A DNA stretch of 64,000 bases, taken from Paenibacillaceae bacterium. GTDB lineage: Bacteria > Bacillota > Bacilli > Paenibacillales > NBRC-103111. The stretch covers positions 1-64,000 of the forward strand of contig JAQSYI010000025.1 of assembly GCA_029256185.1 (NCBI GenBank). The letters are read 5' to 3'. Positions 33,817 to 42,549 of this stretch are shown piece by piece. The position numbers and the translations under genes are program-made. The notes under the pieces were generated by a model. The model did not search any database. It was not told the DNA's origin and worked only from the letters and a program-made list of their open reading frames with translations. Positions within the stretch are counted from its first letter, which is position 1. Every line of letters starts with the position of its first letter.

Positions 33817-34038
33817 ATGGCCAAAAACCTGAAGATGAAGGCGGCCAGAGCAGCCCTGGATCTCTCCCAGAAGGAGCTGGCTGAAGCGGTGGGGGTAACC
33901 CGCCAGACCGTGAATGCCATCGAAAATGGGGATTACAATCCGACGATTCATCTGTGTGTAGCCATTTGCAAGAAGCTCGGGAAGACACTGGATCAGTTAT
34001 TTTGGGAGGATGAGGATCATGAAGTCGAAGGAGCTTGA
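33817..34038 (+). CDS. XRE-family (Cro/CI-type) transcriptional regulator, 73 aa
   Basis: A single helix-turn-helix domain: LKMKAARAALDLSQKELAEA, VGVTRQTVNAIENGDYNPTI, and an acidic tail LFWEDEDHE. It belongs to the short regulators that are usually paired with a small membrane protein, as here: the next gene overlaps its end by 20 bp. The leader is very short and the promoter strong, suggesting autoregulation. Confidence 0.88.
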   Translation: MAKNLKMKAARAALDLSQKELAEAVGVTRQTVNAIENGDYNPTIHLCVAICKKLGKTLDQLFWEDEDHEVEGA

Positions 34039-34447
34039 CGAGATGCAGTTGGCCAGACGCAACCATATCGGCAACCAGTCTTTTATGCTATTATCATACC
34101 TGCTTCTGTTGGATGTGGTTCTGTACGACTTCGGAGTGGAGTGGCTTAAATATCCGGTCCGCGAATTCGTCATCATGCTGGTCTGCCAGGCCTACTATCT
34201 GATCCGGGTAGTCAAGGCAGGGGCATATGGCCGAAGCGGCAAGAAGGCGGGAAGCAAGGTTATCGGTGCAGTCGTTGCTTCGGCAACTGCGGCGTTTGTC
34301 ATATCGGCGTATCTGGGGAAGTGGCGGCAGGAAGAAACCCAAGGAGGCGGCGCCCTGCTGCTGCTCTGTATTTCTGCGGTGGTCCTGGTGCTCTGCTTCA
34401 TCCTAATGAAGTGGAATGAACGGAAGAACGACCGGGGAGAAGACTAA
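34019..34447 (+). CDS. Small membrane protein paired with the XRE regulator
   Basis: A 142-residue protein with a soluble start (MKSKELDEMQLARRNHIGNQ) and four hydrophobic helices, grouped as two pairs. It resembles the DUF6773/DUF3796 type of membrane partner often encoded after XRE genes in Bacillota. The ATG at 34019 has GGGAGG 9 nt upstream. Role unknown; it may modulate the regulator or sense membrane stress. Confidence 0.7.
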   Translation: MKSKELDEMQLARRNHIGNQSFMLLSYLLLLDVVLYDFGVEWLKYPVREFVIMLVCQAYYLIRVVKAGAYGRSGKKAGSKVIGAVVASATAAFVISAYLGKWRQEETQGGGALLLLCISAVVLVLCFILMKWNERKNDRGED

Positions 34448-34478
34448 AGGCGGACATAAATAGAAAAGAAACACCACT

Positions 34479-34522
34479 TTAAGGACAGTTCCTTCATAAT
34501 AGGACTGTTCTTAAGGGCATTT
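34479..34522 (+). terminator. Terminator after the XRE/membrane pair
   Basis: TTAAGGACAGT pairs with ACTGTTCTTAA (one wobble), followed by a short GCATTTTTGG tract. Confidence 0.65.
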
Positions 34523-34589
34523 TTGGTCCAAAATTGTTTGGAAGGGAGCAACTGCATGCAGAAATTCTGCACCCGGGGAGGAATAGCGA

Positions 34590-35387
34590 TTGAAATACTT
34601 CATTATAACCGATGTGGAAGGGGTGGCCGGCGTAGACTCCTTCCGCAAAACGAGAGGCACGGAGCCCGAGTATATAGAGCCGCCTAAGAAGCAGCTTGCC
34701 CTGGAGGTTAATGCTTGCATCGAGGGCATCCGTCTAGCGGACCCGCAAGCGGAAGTGGCTGTCTGGGATGGACACGGCAGCGGGGCGATCTATGCCGGTG
34801 ATCTGAGAGGCGGGACTTATCTGCGCGAAGGGCGTCCCTATTGGTCCCTTGCGGGCTGGGATGCGCTGTTGTTCGTGGGACAGCATGCCATGGCCGGCAT
34901 GTTTCATGCGCCGCTTAATCACACATACTCTTCCTTGAACGTGGAATATTACAAGCTTAACGGCTGCTTTATTGGAGAATTCGGGCTGAGGGCTTACGCC
35001 GCCGGGCTGCAGGGAGTGCCCACCATCTTTCTTGCGGGAGACGATAAGGCGGGGCTGGAGGCGCGTTGGTTCATTCCGGAGATCGTAACGGCAACCATCA
35101 AATGGGGCAAAGGCACGGAAGCAGCGCTTCATCTAAGCTCGGAGGGGGCATGCGAGGCGATTCGCCAAGCAGCCGAACGGGCGGTCAGGAAGATGGAGAC
35201 CATTCCGCCTTTTACCGGCTTCAGCGGACCGTACACTCTGGAAATCCGGTATGTCCATCCTCAGGGGCAAGCCAAGAAGGAACTCTTAGGAGGGGAGCCG
35301 CGGACAGAAGTGGATACCGAGTGGGTGGATGTACGGACGGTCCGGTTGCGCACGGATGATCTTAGGAGGCTGTCTCAGCTTGTCTGA
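34590..35387 (+). CDS. M55-family D-aminopeptidase (DppA-type)
   Basis: A 265-residue zinc peptidase that in Bacillus releases D-amino acids from short peptides. The family motifs are visible: ITDVEGVAGVDS (metal Asp and Glu), VWDGHGSGA, GQHAMAG and LNHTYSSLN. The start is a TTG (LKYFIITDVEG) with GGGGAGG 8 nt upstream. Unlike B. subtilis dppA it is not followed by a dipeptide transporter; it sits alone ahead of the AraC regulator. Confidence 0.88.
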   Translation: MKYFIITDVEGVAGVDSFRKTRGTEPEYIEPPKKQLALEVNACIEGIRLADPQAEVAVWDGHGSGAIYAGDLRGGTYLREGRPYWSLAGWDALLFVGQHAMAGMFHAPLNHTYSSLNVEYYKLNGCFIGEFGLRAYAAGLQGVPTIFLAGDDKAGLEARWFIPEIVTATIKWGKGTEAALHLSSEGACEAIRQAAERAVRKMETIPPFTGFSGPYTLEIRYVHPQGQAKKELLGGEPRTEVDTEWVDVRTVRLRTDDLRRLSQLV

Positions 35388-35510
35388 GCAGACAGATGCA
35401 CCTTTTTCATACCGTATAAACTGACACCCGCGTTGCCGGCTAATTTGCCGTTGTTCCGTTTCGTTATGTATAATGGATGTCTTGGATTATCTACTTGGGG
35501 GGAGCGCGCG

Positions 35511-37844
35511 ATGAAGCTGTTTGGCATCTATCGGTCCAGAAAGTATCTGCAGAGAATATCCCTATCCATCTCGTTGCTCATTGCTCTGTCGCTCTCCCTC
35601 ACCTCGCTGACTCTATACCATTATTCGGAGAAGATCGTTCAGGAAATTCAATATGACGCCACCAAAAAGGTGCTTTCCCAGGTCAATTACAACATCGGAT
35701 TTTTGGGCAAAATGATCGACGGGCTGGCTTTCAACCTGTTTGTTGATAACGATTTCACACCGCTTTTGTATGGGGACAGCCTAAGCGTAATCGATATGGT
35801 CAACAAGTCCTCCAAGCTGGATAAGTGGGTCAACAGCAACTCTTACGTTCACTCCGTCATCTTGTATAACGGCCGGACGGACCGGATTTATGCGGGCGGC
35901 TATATAGACATGCAATATGAACGGGCGCTGGAGGAGCAATACCGCAGCTTCCTCAGGGTCCCAGCGGGGATGAAGAAGCTGGAGCTCATCCCCATGACCC
36001 TCCAACTGTCCAGCCAGGCCACGGAAGTATTCTCCTATATCATGTATGACAAGATCGGCGTCTACGAGACCGGGGACAGCGCCATGTTCGTCAATGTGAA
36101 GCCGGATTGGTTATTTGACAATATCCGCAGACTCAACAACCTGGGAACGGACATGCAAGGGGAAATTGTCATTCTGGACCGGGAGAGCCGTGCCTTCAGC
36201 GCCGATATGAAGCCTTATTCCCTGGACCTCCAGCTTCAGCAGGCCGTGAAGGAGCAGAGCATTCTTGCCCCATCCCAGCCCGGCTTCATGGAACGGGTCA
36301 TTGCAGGCAAGCAATATCTGGTTACGTATATGCCCTCGGACGCCTTCGGATGGACCATCATCAATCTGCAGCCGTATGAGGCCATATTCGGCAAGATCGA
36401 CCGTTGGAAGACAGTGACCATGCTGCTCGCTGTCCTGTTCTTCCTCGTTTCCCTCCTCATGTCGGTGCTGGTCTCCCACCGGCTGTACCGGCCTATCGAG
36501 AACCTGCTTAACCAGGTCAGACGGATCGGACCTGTCTCTGCCGGAGAAGAGGTGCTTGGCGCCAAGGATGAGCTGGCCTTTCTGTCGGAGACATACCGCC
36601 GGATTGTGGACCAGCGGGAGCTGGACAAGAACCGGGCAGGCGCTGATCCCAATGTAGTCAAAAATTATAATCTGCGCCGCTTGCTGGCGGACAGCACATC
36701 TGTCTCCAGGCAGGAGCTTAATGAGCAGATCGAGCAGAATGTCCTGCGTCTTCATCCCGATTCCCCGGCGTTGTGCTGCATTCTGTCCATTGACCATTAC
36801 CGCCAATTGGAACAATCCTCACAGCAGGCCGAGCGGCGGCTTTACGCTTTTGCGGTGATGAATATTGCCGAAGAGGTGCTGTCCCGCGATTATCTGTGCG
36901 AAAGCGTGGATATGCGCAGCGGAAACTTTGTTATGATCGTCAGTGCCCTGGAATCACCGGAGAGCGCGGAACAGAAAATTAGCGGGGCCTTGAAGGAGAT
37001 TCAGGAGATTGTGGCTTCCTACTACCGTCTGAGCTTATCCGCGGCGGTGAGCCCGGTGTTCAACAGCTATGAGGAGCTGCACCGCAATTATGAGCTGGCG
37101 CAGCAGGTGTTGGAGTACCGGATGGTATTCGGTCCCCGCAGCATCATCACTCACACCATGGTCAAGGGCCGTCTGGAAAACAGGGATTTCCAGCTCCCGG
37201 CAGACTTGGAGAAGAAGCTGGGAGAAAGCCTGAAATCCGGCAGCGCGGCTGCATTTGAGGAAGCATTAAACAAGCTGTTCGCCCATATGTCGAAGCTTCA
37301 TCCCGATATGATCTATCATTCGGTGCTCCTGCTGCTTACTGCGCTGAAGCAGACGGTCAATGAATTGAACGCCAACAAGCTGCTGCCCGTCTCCATGGAC
37401 TGGAATGCGGTTCAGATACAGGTGCTGGAGAAGGAAACGCTCAACAGCATGGCGGAGGAACTGCTGGAGGTCTTCCGCAATATAGAGACGGGGCGCGAGG
37501 ACGGGGATGCCTCCAAGAACAGGCTGCTCATGGATACTATCAAGGAATTCATCGAGGATCATTACCGCGACCCTAACCTGTCCCTTCAAGGAATCGCCTC
37601 CATGCTCAAGATGTCCTCCGCTCATGTAGGCAAGCTGTTCCGGCAAAGCGAACGGATGTCTGTAGCGGAATATATAACAGAAATCCGCCTTTCCCATACG
37701 GCTCTGCTGTTGGAAACCACCGACCGGAGCGTAGGCGAAGTGATGGAGCGGGTGGGATTTATGAACCGCAGCAATTTTTACAAGCTGTTCAAGAGCAAGT
37801 ATGGCGTTACACCCAACGAGTACAGGCTGAAAAAATCGATCTGA
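35511..37844 (+). CDS. Membrane-anchored AraC-family regulator of locus 2
   Basis: A 777-residue protein: TM1 at about 16-37, an extracellular sensor domain, TM2 at about 299-322 (LLAVLFFLVSLLMSVLVS), a cytoplasmic linker, and a C-terminal AraC DNA-binding domain at about 673-777 (LSLQGIASMLKMSSAHVGKL, VGFMNRSNFYKLFKSKYGV). The ATG at 35511 follows GGGGGGAGCGCG; a longer frame to 35433 lacks a ribosome site. It probably controls the downstream permease and binding-protein genes. The last codons merge into a short tandem repeat. Confidence 0.86.
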   Translation: MKLFGIYRSRKYLQRISLSISLLIALSLSLTSLTLYHYSEKIVQEIQYDATKKVLSQVNYNIGFLGKMIDGLAFNLFVDNDFTPLLYGDSLSVIDMVNKSSKLDKWVNSNSYVHSVILYNGRTDRIYAGGYIDMQYERALEEQYRSFLRVPAGMKKLELIPMTLQLSSQATEVFSYIMYDKIGVYETGDSAMFVNVKPDWLFDNIRRLNNLGTDMQGEIVILDRESRAFSADMKPYSLDLQLQQAVKEQSILAPSQPGFMERVIAGKQYLVTYMPSDAFGWTIINLQPYEAIFGKIDRWKTVTMLLAVLFFLVSLLMSVLVSHRLYRPIENLLNQVRRIGPVSAGEEVLGAKDELAFLSETYRRIVDQRELDKNRAGADPNVVKNYNLRRLLADSTSVSRQELNEQIEQNVLRLHPDSPALCCILSIDHYRQLEQSSQQAERRLYAFAVMNIAEEVLSRDYLCESVDMRSGNFVMIVSALESPESAEQKISGALKEIQEIVASYYRLSLSAAVSPVFNSYEELHRNYELAQQVLEYRMVFGPRSIITHTMVKGRLENRDFQLPADLEKKLGESLKSGSAAAFEEALNKLFAHMSKLHPDMIYHSVLLLLTALKQTVNELNANKLLPVSMDWNAVQIQVLEKETLNSMAEELLEVFRNIETGREDGDASKNRLLMDTIKEFIEDHYRDPNLSLQGIASMLKMSSAHVGKLFRQSERMSVAEYITEIRLSHTALLLETTDRSVGEVMERVGFMNRSNFYKLFKSKYGVTPNEYRLKKSI

Positions 37845-37915
37845 ACAGGCTGGAAATTGATCCGGACAGACTGAAGGGTTGATCCGGACAGACTGAAAAA
37901 TCGATGTGAACCAGC
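37818..37915 (+). repeat. ~22-bp tandem repeat overlapping the AraC stop codon
   Basis: Units starting GATCTGAACAGGCTGGAAAT, GATCCGGACAGACTGAAGGG, GATCCGGACAGACTGAAAAA and a partial GATGTGAACCAG follow a related coding unit, GAGTACAGGCTGAAAAAATC. The TGA stop of the regulator lies inside the first GATCTGA unit. Confidence 0.7.
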
Positions 37916-37922
37916 AAAAAGC

Positions 37923-37955
37923 GGGCACCGGGATAACCGGTGTCTTCTTTTTTTT
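37923..37955 (+). terminator. Terminator downstream of the locus 2 AraC gene
   Basis: GGCACCGG and CCGGTGTC form an 8-bp stem (one G-T pair), followed by TTC and a run of eight T. Confidence 0.75.
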
Positions 37956-38064
37956 CAAAAGTCTCAGCAAAGTATAAACGGGGAAGCGGCGGCTTTACTT
38001 CTTGATAAACGCGTTAGCGTTAAAAGGATGCCGACAGGCGTTTTATCCTCGGCGACCAAGAAGT
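37949..38064 (+). repeat. Structured intergenic element, copy B
   Basis: This shares the ordered blocks of copy A (TCTCAG, AAAGTATAAACG, TAAACGC, AAAGGA, GACAGGCG, TTATCCTCG). In this copy an outer stem ACTTCTTG (37997-38004) / CAAGAAGT (38057-38064) closes over ATAAACGC/GCGTTTTAT. Confidence 0.6.
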
Positions 38065-38109
38065 CATGTTGGGGATTCGAGGCTGTTCGGAGCAGACAGG
38101 ACGGAGCAC

Positions 38110-38167
38110 TGGCGGTGCTGGCAGTGCTGATGGCGCTGGCAGTGCTGGTGATACTGGCGGTGCTGGC
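38110..38167 (+). repeat. 9-bp tandem repeat (CTGGCGGTG-type)
   Basis: Six to seven degenerate units such as CTGGCAGTG, CTGATGGCG and CTGGTGATA lie head to tail. One frame reads Leu-Ala-Val repeats, another Gly-Ala-Gly-Ser, but no start with a ribosome site exists. The 774-bp gap (37845-38618) otherwise holds repeats and no gene. Confidence 0.65.
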
Positions 38168-38234
38168 GTGCAGGTGTGTTCGGTCATAGGAGTTCACCGC
38201 AGTGGCATCTATTAACCTCTCTGATGAAGTTGGA

Positions 38235-38305
38235 TATAACGGAAATTTTTGACCTTATCAGGACATTTTTCGGTATTTGCCGAGATTTAGCGGAAATTTC
38301 CGTTA
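38235..38305. repeat. Further copies of the TAACGGAAA palindrome
   Basis: A half-copy ATAACGGAAATTTTTGACC starts at 38235. A compact palindrome TAGCGGAAATTTCCGTTA lies at 38288-38305, followed by GCGGGGCGGACCGCCG. The sequence between (TTATCAGGACATTTTTCGGT) also matches the spacer of the cluster at 32961 (TTATCAGGAGGTTTTTCGGT). Confidence 0.7.
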
Positions 38306-38618
38306 GGAGTAAGCGGGGCGGACCGCCGTAAGGAGTGACTCCATTGGAAACGTAAAAAGGAACTGACGGTGATCTTCCGCCAGGTTTTCTCGTGGAATGC
38401 CCTTCTTCAGAGGATGAAGCCGTGGGAAAAGCGTGTTTTGTACAATATCGCAGATTGCATACACGGTACAAGTGCCATTTTAGCACAAACATTAATTATT
38501 CGGACTTCCACAACGGCGGTTATCCTGCGAACATGAGGGTGTGCAATATAAAGCCTTGCCGCGGGGCCGGCGCATGAAGCCCTTGCCCAAGGCACACACA
38601 GAAGAAAGGAGGGACACC

Positions 38619-39611
38619 ATGGAAAAAGGAACAGTAAAGCCAACAATAACGCCGACAATAACCACAACAACGCCACCCCCTAAAAAATATTCGCTCCGGC
38701 CGCTCAAGGAATGGCGGCATATGAGAAAAAACGGCGAGCTGTTGGGCTTGTTCTTCCCGGGCTTCCTATACATTCTAATCTTCTCTTACCTGCCTATGTT
38801 CGGGATCATGCTGGCGTTCAAGCGCTTCCGGTTCGACAAGGGCATATTCGGCAGCGACTGGGTGGGTCTGGAGAACTTCCGCTTCTTCTTCATATCGGAG
38901 GATGCCTGGAGGATCACGCGCAATACCGTGCTCTATGAGATCGGATACATCCTGCTTACCACTGCCTTCGCGCTGTTGTTCGCCGTTTTGTTGAACGAAA
39001 TCGGCAGGAATTCTTCCAAGCTGTATCAGACGGCACTGTTCATTCCTTATTTTCTGTCCTGGGTGGTGGTCAGCTATATCAGCTATGCCTTCTTGGACCA
39101 GCAAACCGGTTATCTGAACACCATATTGGAATGGTTCGGGATGGAGCCGCACAAGTGGTATCTGGAAAAGGAGCCCTGGCCGGTCATTCTGAACATAGCC
39201 AGCCTGTGGAAGAAGGTGGGCTTCTCCACCCTGGTTTATTATGCCGGAGTGATGGGCATCAATCAGGAATATTATGAAGCGGCCAGAATGGATGGCGCCA
39301 CCCGGTTCCAGATGGCCAGGAAAATCACCATCCCCATGCTTGCGCCGCTGATTACCGTTATGCTGATCTTGGCTGTCGGGGGGATCTTCAACGGGGACTT
39401 CGGGCTTCACTACTTCATTCCCAACAATCAGGGCATGACTTATCCTACAACCGATATTATCGATACGTATGTTTATCGTGCATTGCGGACAGTGGGTGAC
39501 GTGGGAATGTCGGCCGCAGTTGGACTGTACCAGTCACTGGTCGGCCTGGTGCTGGTGGTAAGCGCCAATGCCGTTGTGCGCAAGATCAGCCAAGAAAATT
39601 CCCTTTGGTAG
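38619..39611 (+). CDS. Carbohydrate ABC transporter permease (LplB-type), locus 2
   Basis: A 330-residue permease with a Thr/Pro-rich cytoplasmic N-terminus (TITPTITTTTPPPKK), six helices and the EAA loop YEAARMDGATRFQMARKITI. The ATG at 38619 has AGGAGG 5 nt upstream; longer frames do not. It forms a transporter with the two following genes. No ATPase is encoded in the operon. Confidence 0.9.
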   Translation: MEKGTVKPTITPTITTTTPPPKKYSLRPLKEWRHMRKNGELLGLFFPGFLYILIFSYLPMFGIMLAFKRFRFDKGIFGSDWVGLENFRFFFISEDAWRITRNTVLYEIGYILLTTAFALLFAVLLNEIGRNSSKLYQTALFIPYFLSWVVVSYISYAFLDQQTGYLNTILEWFGMEPHKWYLEKEPWPVILNIASLWKKVGFSTLVYYAGVMGINQEYYEAARMDGATRFQMARKITIPMLAPLITVMLILAVGGIFNGDFGLHYFIPNNQGMTYPTTDIIDTYVYRALRTVGDVGMSAAVGLYQSLVGLVLVVSANAVVRKISQENSLW

Positions 39612-39629
39612 AAAGGAGGAACATAAAAC

Positions 39630-40520
39630 GTGAATTCAACCCGTGCCGCCTGGCTTCCCAAGTCTCTGATCCATCTTTTGTTTATTGCGGTTTCCGTCGC
39701 CATGGTGGGCCCGCTCCTGCTGATCATCTCCATCTCGTTCAGTGACGAGACGGATCTGCTGATGAACGGATATTCCTTCCTGCCGAGAGTGTTCAGCATG
39801 GAGGCTTACTCTCTGGTGCTGCAGGCTCCCAAAGCGATCATGCAGGCATATGGCGTGACCATACTTGTAACCATTGCCGGCACCGTCACAGGTTTATTCT
39901 TAACGGCCACAACCGCATATTCCATCTCCAGAACCAACTTCCGCTACGGCAGAGTCGGCACCTTCTATATTTTCTTCACCATGCTCTTCAGCGGCGGGCT
40001 GGTGCCGTCCTATATTCTGATGACCCAGGTGCTGCACCTGAAGGATACGCTGTGGGCGCTGATTCTGTCCGGTCTGATAACTCCTTTTAACATCATGATC
40101 ATGAGAGGGTTTATGGTCAAGGTTCCGGTGGAAATCATCGAGTCCGCCAAGGTGGACAGCGCCAGGGAGTGGACCATCTTCTTCAGGATCATTCTTCCTC
40201 TGTCCACACCCGCGCTGGCTACGCTGGGATTATTCATCTCCTTCAGCTATTGGAATTCCTGGTTCCCGGCGATGCTGTATATCGATAATCCCCAGCTGGT
40301 GCCGCTGCAGCTTATGCTGGTCCGGATCATGGACAGCATCGAATTCATCAGCCAGAACGAGCAGATGCTCTCCCAGATGGGCTCGCTGCAGACGGATTTC
40401 CCCGCCTTGTCAGCACGGATGGCGATGGTGGTATTGGCGGCGGGACCGATGCTGGTGGTGTTTCCTTTCTTCCAGCGGTACTTTGTGCAAGGACTTACAG
40501 TGGGTTCTTTGAAGGGATAA
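39630..40520 (+). CDS. Carbohydrate ABC transporter permease (LplC-type), locus 2
   Basis: A 296-residue CUT1 permease with six helices. Its EAA loop, ESAKVDSAREWTIFFRIILP, has Ser in place of the first Ala, an ordinary variant. The GTG start at 39630 follows AAAGGAGG. It lies 18 bp after its partner permease. Confidence 0.9.
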   Translation: MNSTRAAWLPKSLIHLLFIAVSVAMVGPLLLIISISFSDETDLLMNGYSFLPRVFSMEAYSLVLQAPKAIMQAYGVTILVTIAGTVTGLFLTATTAYSISRTNFRYGRVGTFYIFFTMLFSGGLVPSYILMTQVLHLKDTLWALILSGLITPFNIMIMRGFMVKVPVEIIESAKVDSAREWTIFFRIILPLSTPALATLGLFISFSYWNSWFPAMLYIDNPQLVPLQLMLVRIMDSIEFISQNEQMLSQMGSLQTDFPALSARMAMVVLAAGPMLVVFPFFQRYFVQGLTVGSLKG

Positions 40521-40529
40521 GGCCTGCAG

Positions 40530-40705
40530 TCCACAAGAAGGGGGGTGAGCGTTGGGCAAGGCGTAAAACAAAAGGAGTAAACCACAAGACGCAAAACAAA
40601 AAGGTGCAAACCACAAAGTGTAAAACTCAGGGCGCAAACCACAAGACGCAAAACAAAAGGCGAAGCTCAAGGTAAACCTTAAGGTGTAGAACTCAAGGCG
40701 TAACA
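40530..40705 (+). repeat. Degenerate ~29-bp tandem repeat between permease and binding-protein genes
   Basis: Units built on CACAAGACGCAAAACAAAAG and GTGCAAACCACAAAG recur about five times, AC-rich on the plus strand. The 277-bp gap 40521-40797 contains no gene; a TATAAT at 40765-40770 may be a separate promoter for the binding protein. Confidence 0.65.
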
Positions 40706-40797
40706 TTAGGGCCGAGTCCCGGAAACTTTACCGGCACCTTCAAGCAAGCTGAGGCAAGCAGTCGTATAATGGAATATATAAAGGGAGGTTCATAATA

Positions 40798-42312
40798 ATG
40801 AAAGCGCATAATAAAACGGTTGTTTCCGGTATGAGTGTCCTGTTGGCCGCATCCCTGGCCCTGACCGCCTGCGGCGGTTCAGATGATACACAACAACAGG
40901 GCACGGTGGGTTCCGCGGCTCCAAGCACCAGCGTCAAACCGGTTGAGAGCACCCTTCCCCCGGCAGAGCTGGTTTGGTACTACCTGGACAGCTCCACCCA
41001 AGCGGACCTTTCTTCCGTGGAGGCAGAGGTTAACAAGTATATTAAGCCCAAGCTGAACGCCACTGTAAAGCTGAAGCCCATTGCAGGAGCCGATTACGAG
41101 CAGAAGCTCAACACGATTCTGGCTTCCGGCGAAGCATTCGATCTGGTATGGACCTCCAACTGGCGGTTTGATTTCAATACCAACACACAGAAGGGGGCCT
41201 TCCTGGAGCTGGATGATCTGCTTGCCAAGCACGGTCAGAAGCTGAAGGCCAGCATGCCCGCCCCTGCTTGGGATGATATGGTGATCAACGGCAAAACCTA
41301 CGGTATCCCCAACTACCAGATTGCCGCCAAATCGGCCGGTTTTGTCGTGCAGAAACGGTTTGCCGACAAATACAAGCTTGATCCGGCCAAGATCAAGACC
41401 TACCGGGATATGGAACCCTTCTTCGAACAGATCAAGCAAAATGAGCCGGGCATTATTCCTTTTGGGACGAATGGAGATTTTTTTGACGGGCGTGTATACG
41501 GGCTTGCCTCTTATTCCATCAGCCACCGGACGGAAGGGAGCAAGGTAACCGTTGTGGACCAGTTCACCTCCCCCGAATACAAGCAGCATGTGGATATGGC
41601 CCATGAATGGTACAACAAGGGGTACATCAATCAGGATGCGGCAACCTTGAAGAACAAGGCGGATGTGGAGAAGAAGGGCGTATTCGCCTCCACCTTCGAC
41701 TATACCCAGAAGCCAGGCGGGGAAACCGCGGCCAAAGCGGGCAACGGCGGCAATGACGTCATATTCGTGCCCCTGGTGGAGCCCGAGTACACCGGAGTCA
41801 CCGCCAGCGTATCGGCCATCAGCCGCACATCCAAGAATCCGGAGCGGGCCATGATGTTCCTGGAACTGGTGAATACCGATCCAGCTCTGTACAACCTGCT
41901 GGCCTTCGGAATCGAGAACAAGCATTATACCAAGACCGGCGCCAACATGATCAAGGTAATCGACGGCAGCGGCTACAATCCGGGCATGAACTGGGTAATG
42001 GGCAACGTAACCATCGGCTACCTGATGGACGGCCAGCCTGCCGACACCTGGGAGCGCACCAAGAAGGCCAATGAGTCGGCCAAGAAGGATATTCTCTACG
42101 GCTTCAAATTCAACCAGGAAGCCGTCAAGGCCGAGGGCGCCAATCTGAAGGCGGTAGAGAATGAATTCAAGAAGGTGCTGGATACAGGCACAGTCGATCC
42201 CAAGACTTATCTGCCCCAATTCGTGGAAAAGCGCCAAAAGGCGGGCTCCGAGAAATACAACGCCGAGTACCAGCGGCAGATCGATGAGTTTGTGAAGGCG
42301 AAGGCAAAATAG
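40798..42312 (+). CDS. Extracellular solute-binding lipoprotein, locus 2
   Basis: A 504-residue sugar-binding lipoprotein. The signal peptide ends in LTAC (Cys25) and is followed by a Ser/Thr/Gly linker. The binding domain shows the LplA-like pattern (FDLVWTSNWRFDF, NGKTYGIPNYQ, NPERAMMFLELVNTD). A good ribosome site (AAAGGGAGG) precedes the ATG. The tandem-repeat gap and a TATAAT box separate it from the permeases, which could allow separate expression. A terminator follows. Confidence 0.9.
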   Translation: MKAHNKTVVSGMSVLLAASLALTACGGSDDTQQQGTVGSAAPSTSVKPVESTLPPAELVWYYLDSSTQADLSSVEAEVNKYIKPKLNATVKLKPIAGADYEQKLNTILASGEAFDLVWTSNWRFDFNTNTQKGAFLELDDLLAKHGQKLKASMPAPAWDDMVINGKTYGIPNYQIAAKSAGFVVQKRFADKYKLDPAKIKTYRDMEPFFEQIKQNEPGIIPFGTNGDFFDGRVYGLASYSISHRTEGSKVTVVDQFTSPEYKQHVDMAHEWYNKGYINQDAATLKNKADVEKKGVFASTFDYTQKPGGETAAKAGNGGNDVIFVPLVEPEYTGVTASVSAISRTSKNPERAMMFLELVNTDPALYNLLAFGIENKHYTKTGANMIKVIDGSGYNPGMNWVMGNVTIGYLMDGQPADTWERTKKANESAKKDILYGFKFNQEAVKAEGANLKAVENEFKKVLDTGTVDPKTYLPQFVEKRQKAGSEKYNAEYQRQIDEFVKAKAK

Positions 42313-42350
42313 CAGTTAATACTGTAGCAGCAGATTTCATCATTACGGAG

Positions 42351-42379
42351 AAGCCTCCCGCAAGTCAGGGAGGCTTTTT
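42351..42379 (+). terminator. Terminator of the locus 2 transporter
   Basis: AAGCCTCCC pairs with GGGAGGCTT around an 8-nt loop, followed by TTT. Confidence 0.85.
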
Positions 42380-42549
42380 CCGTTTACCAGTTTGACCTGT
42401 TCAGGTTCGATGAGAACGCAGGCTCCGGTTTAGGTTCGTTATGTTATGATTTGGCTGGTTAATTAATGATTGCCTATATTAAGCTTTCTTTAAGGTTGGA
42501 ATGATATATTGGTTTACATATCAATCGGAATAATCAGGAAAGGAGCGCC

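Noticed and set aside
37964..38197. 77-codon minus-strand frame through the 9-bp repeat (Ser/Thr/Ala-rich)
   Set aside because: It is a translation of a simple repeat, without a ribosome site.
40879..42237. 452-codon minus-strand frame antisense to the locus 2 binding protein
   Set aside because: A shadow frame; the plus strand has a lipobox, a ribosome site and family motifs.
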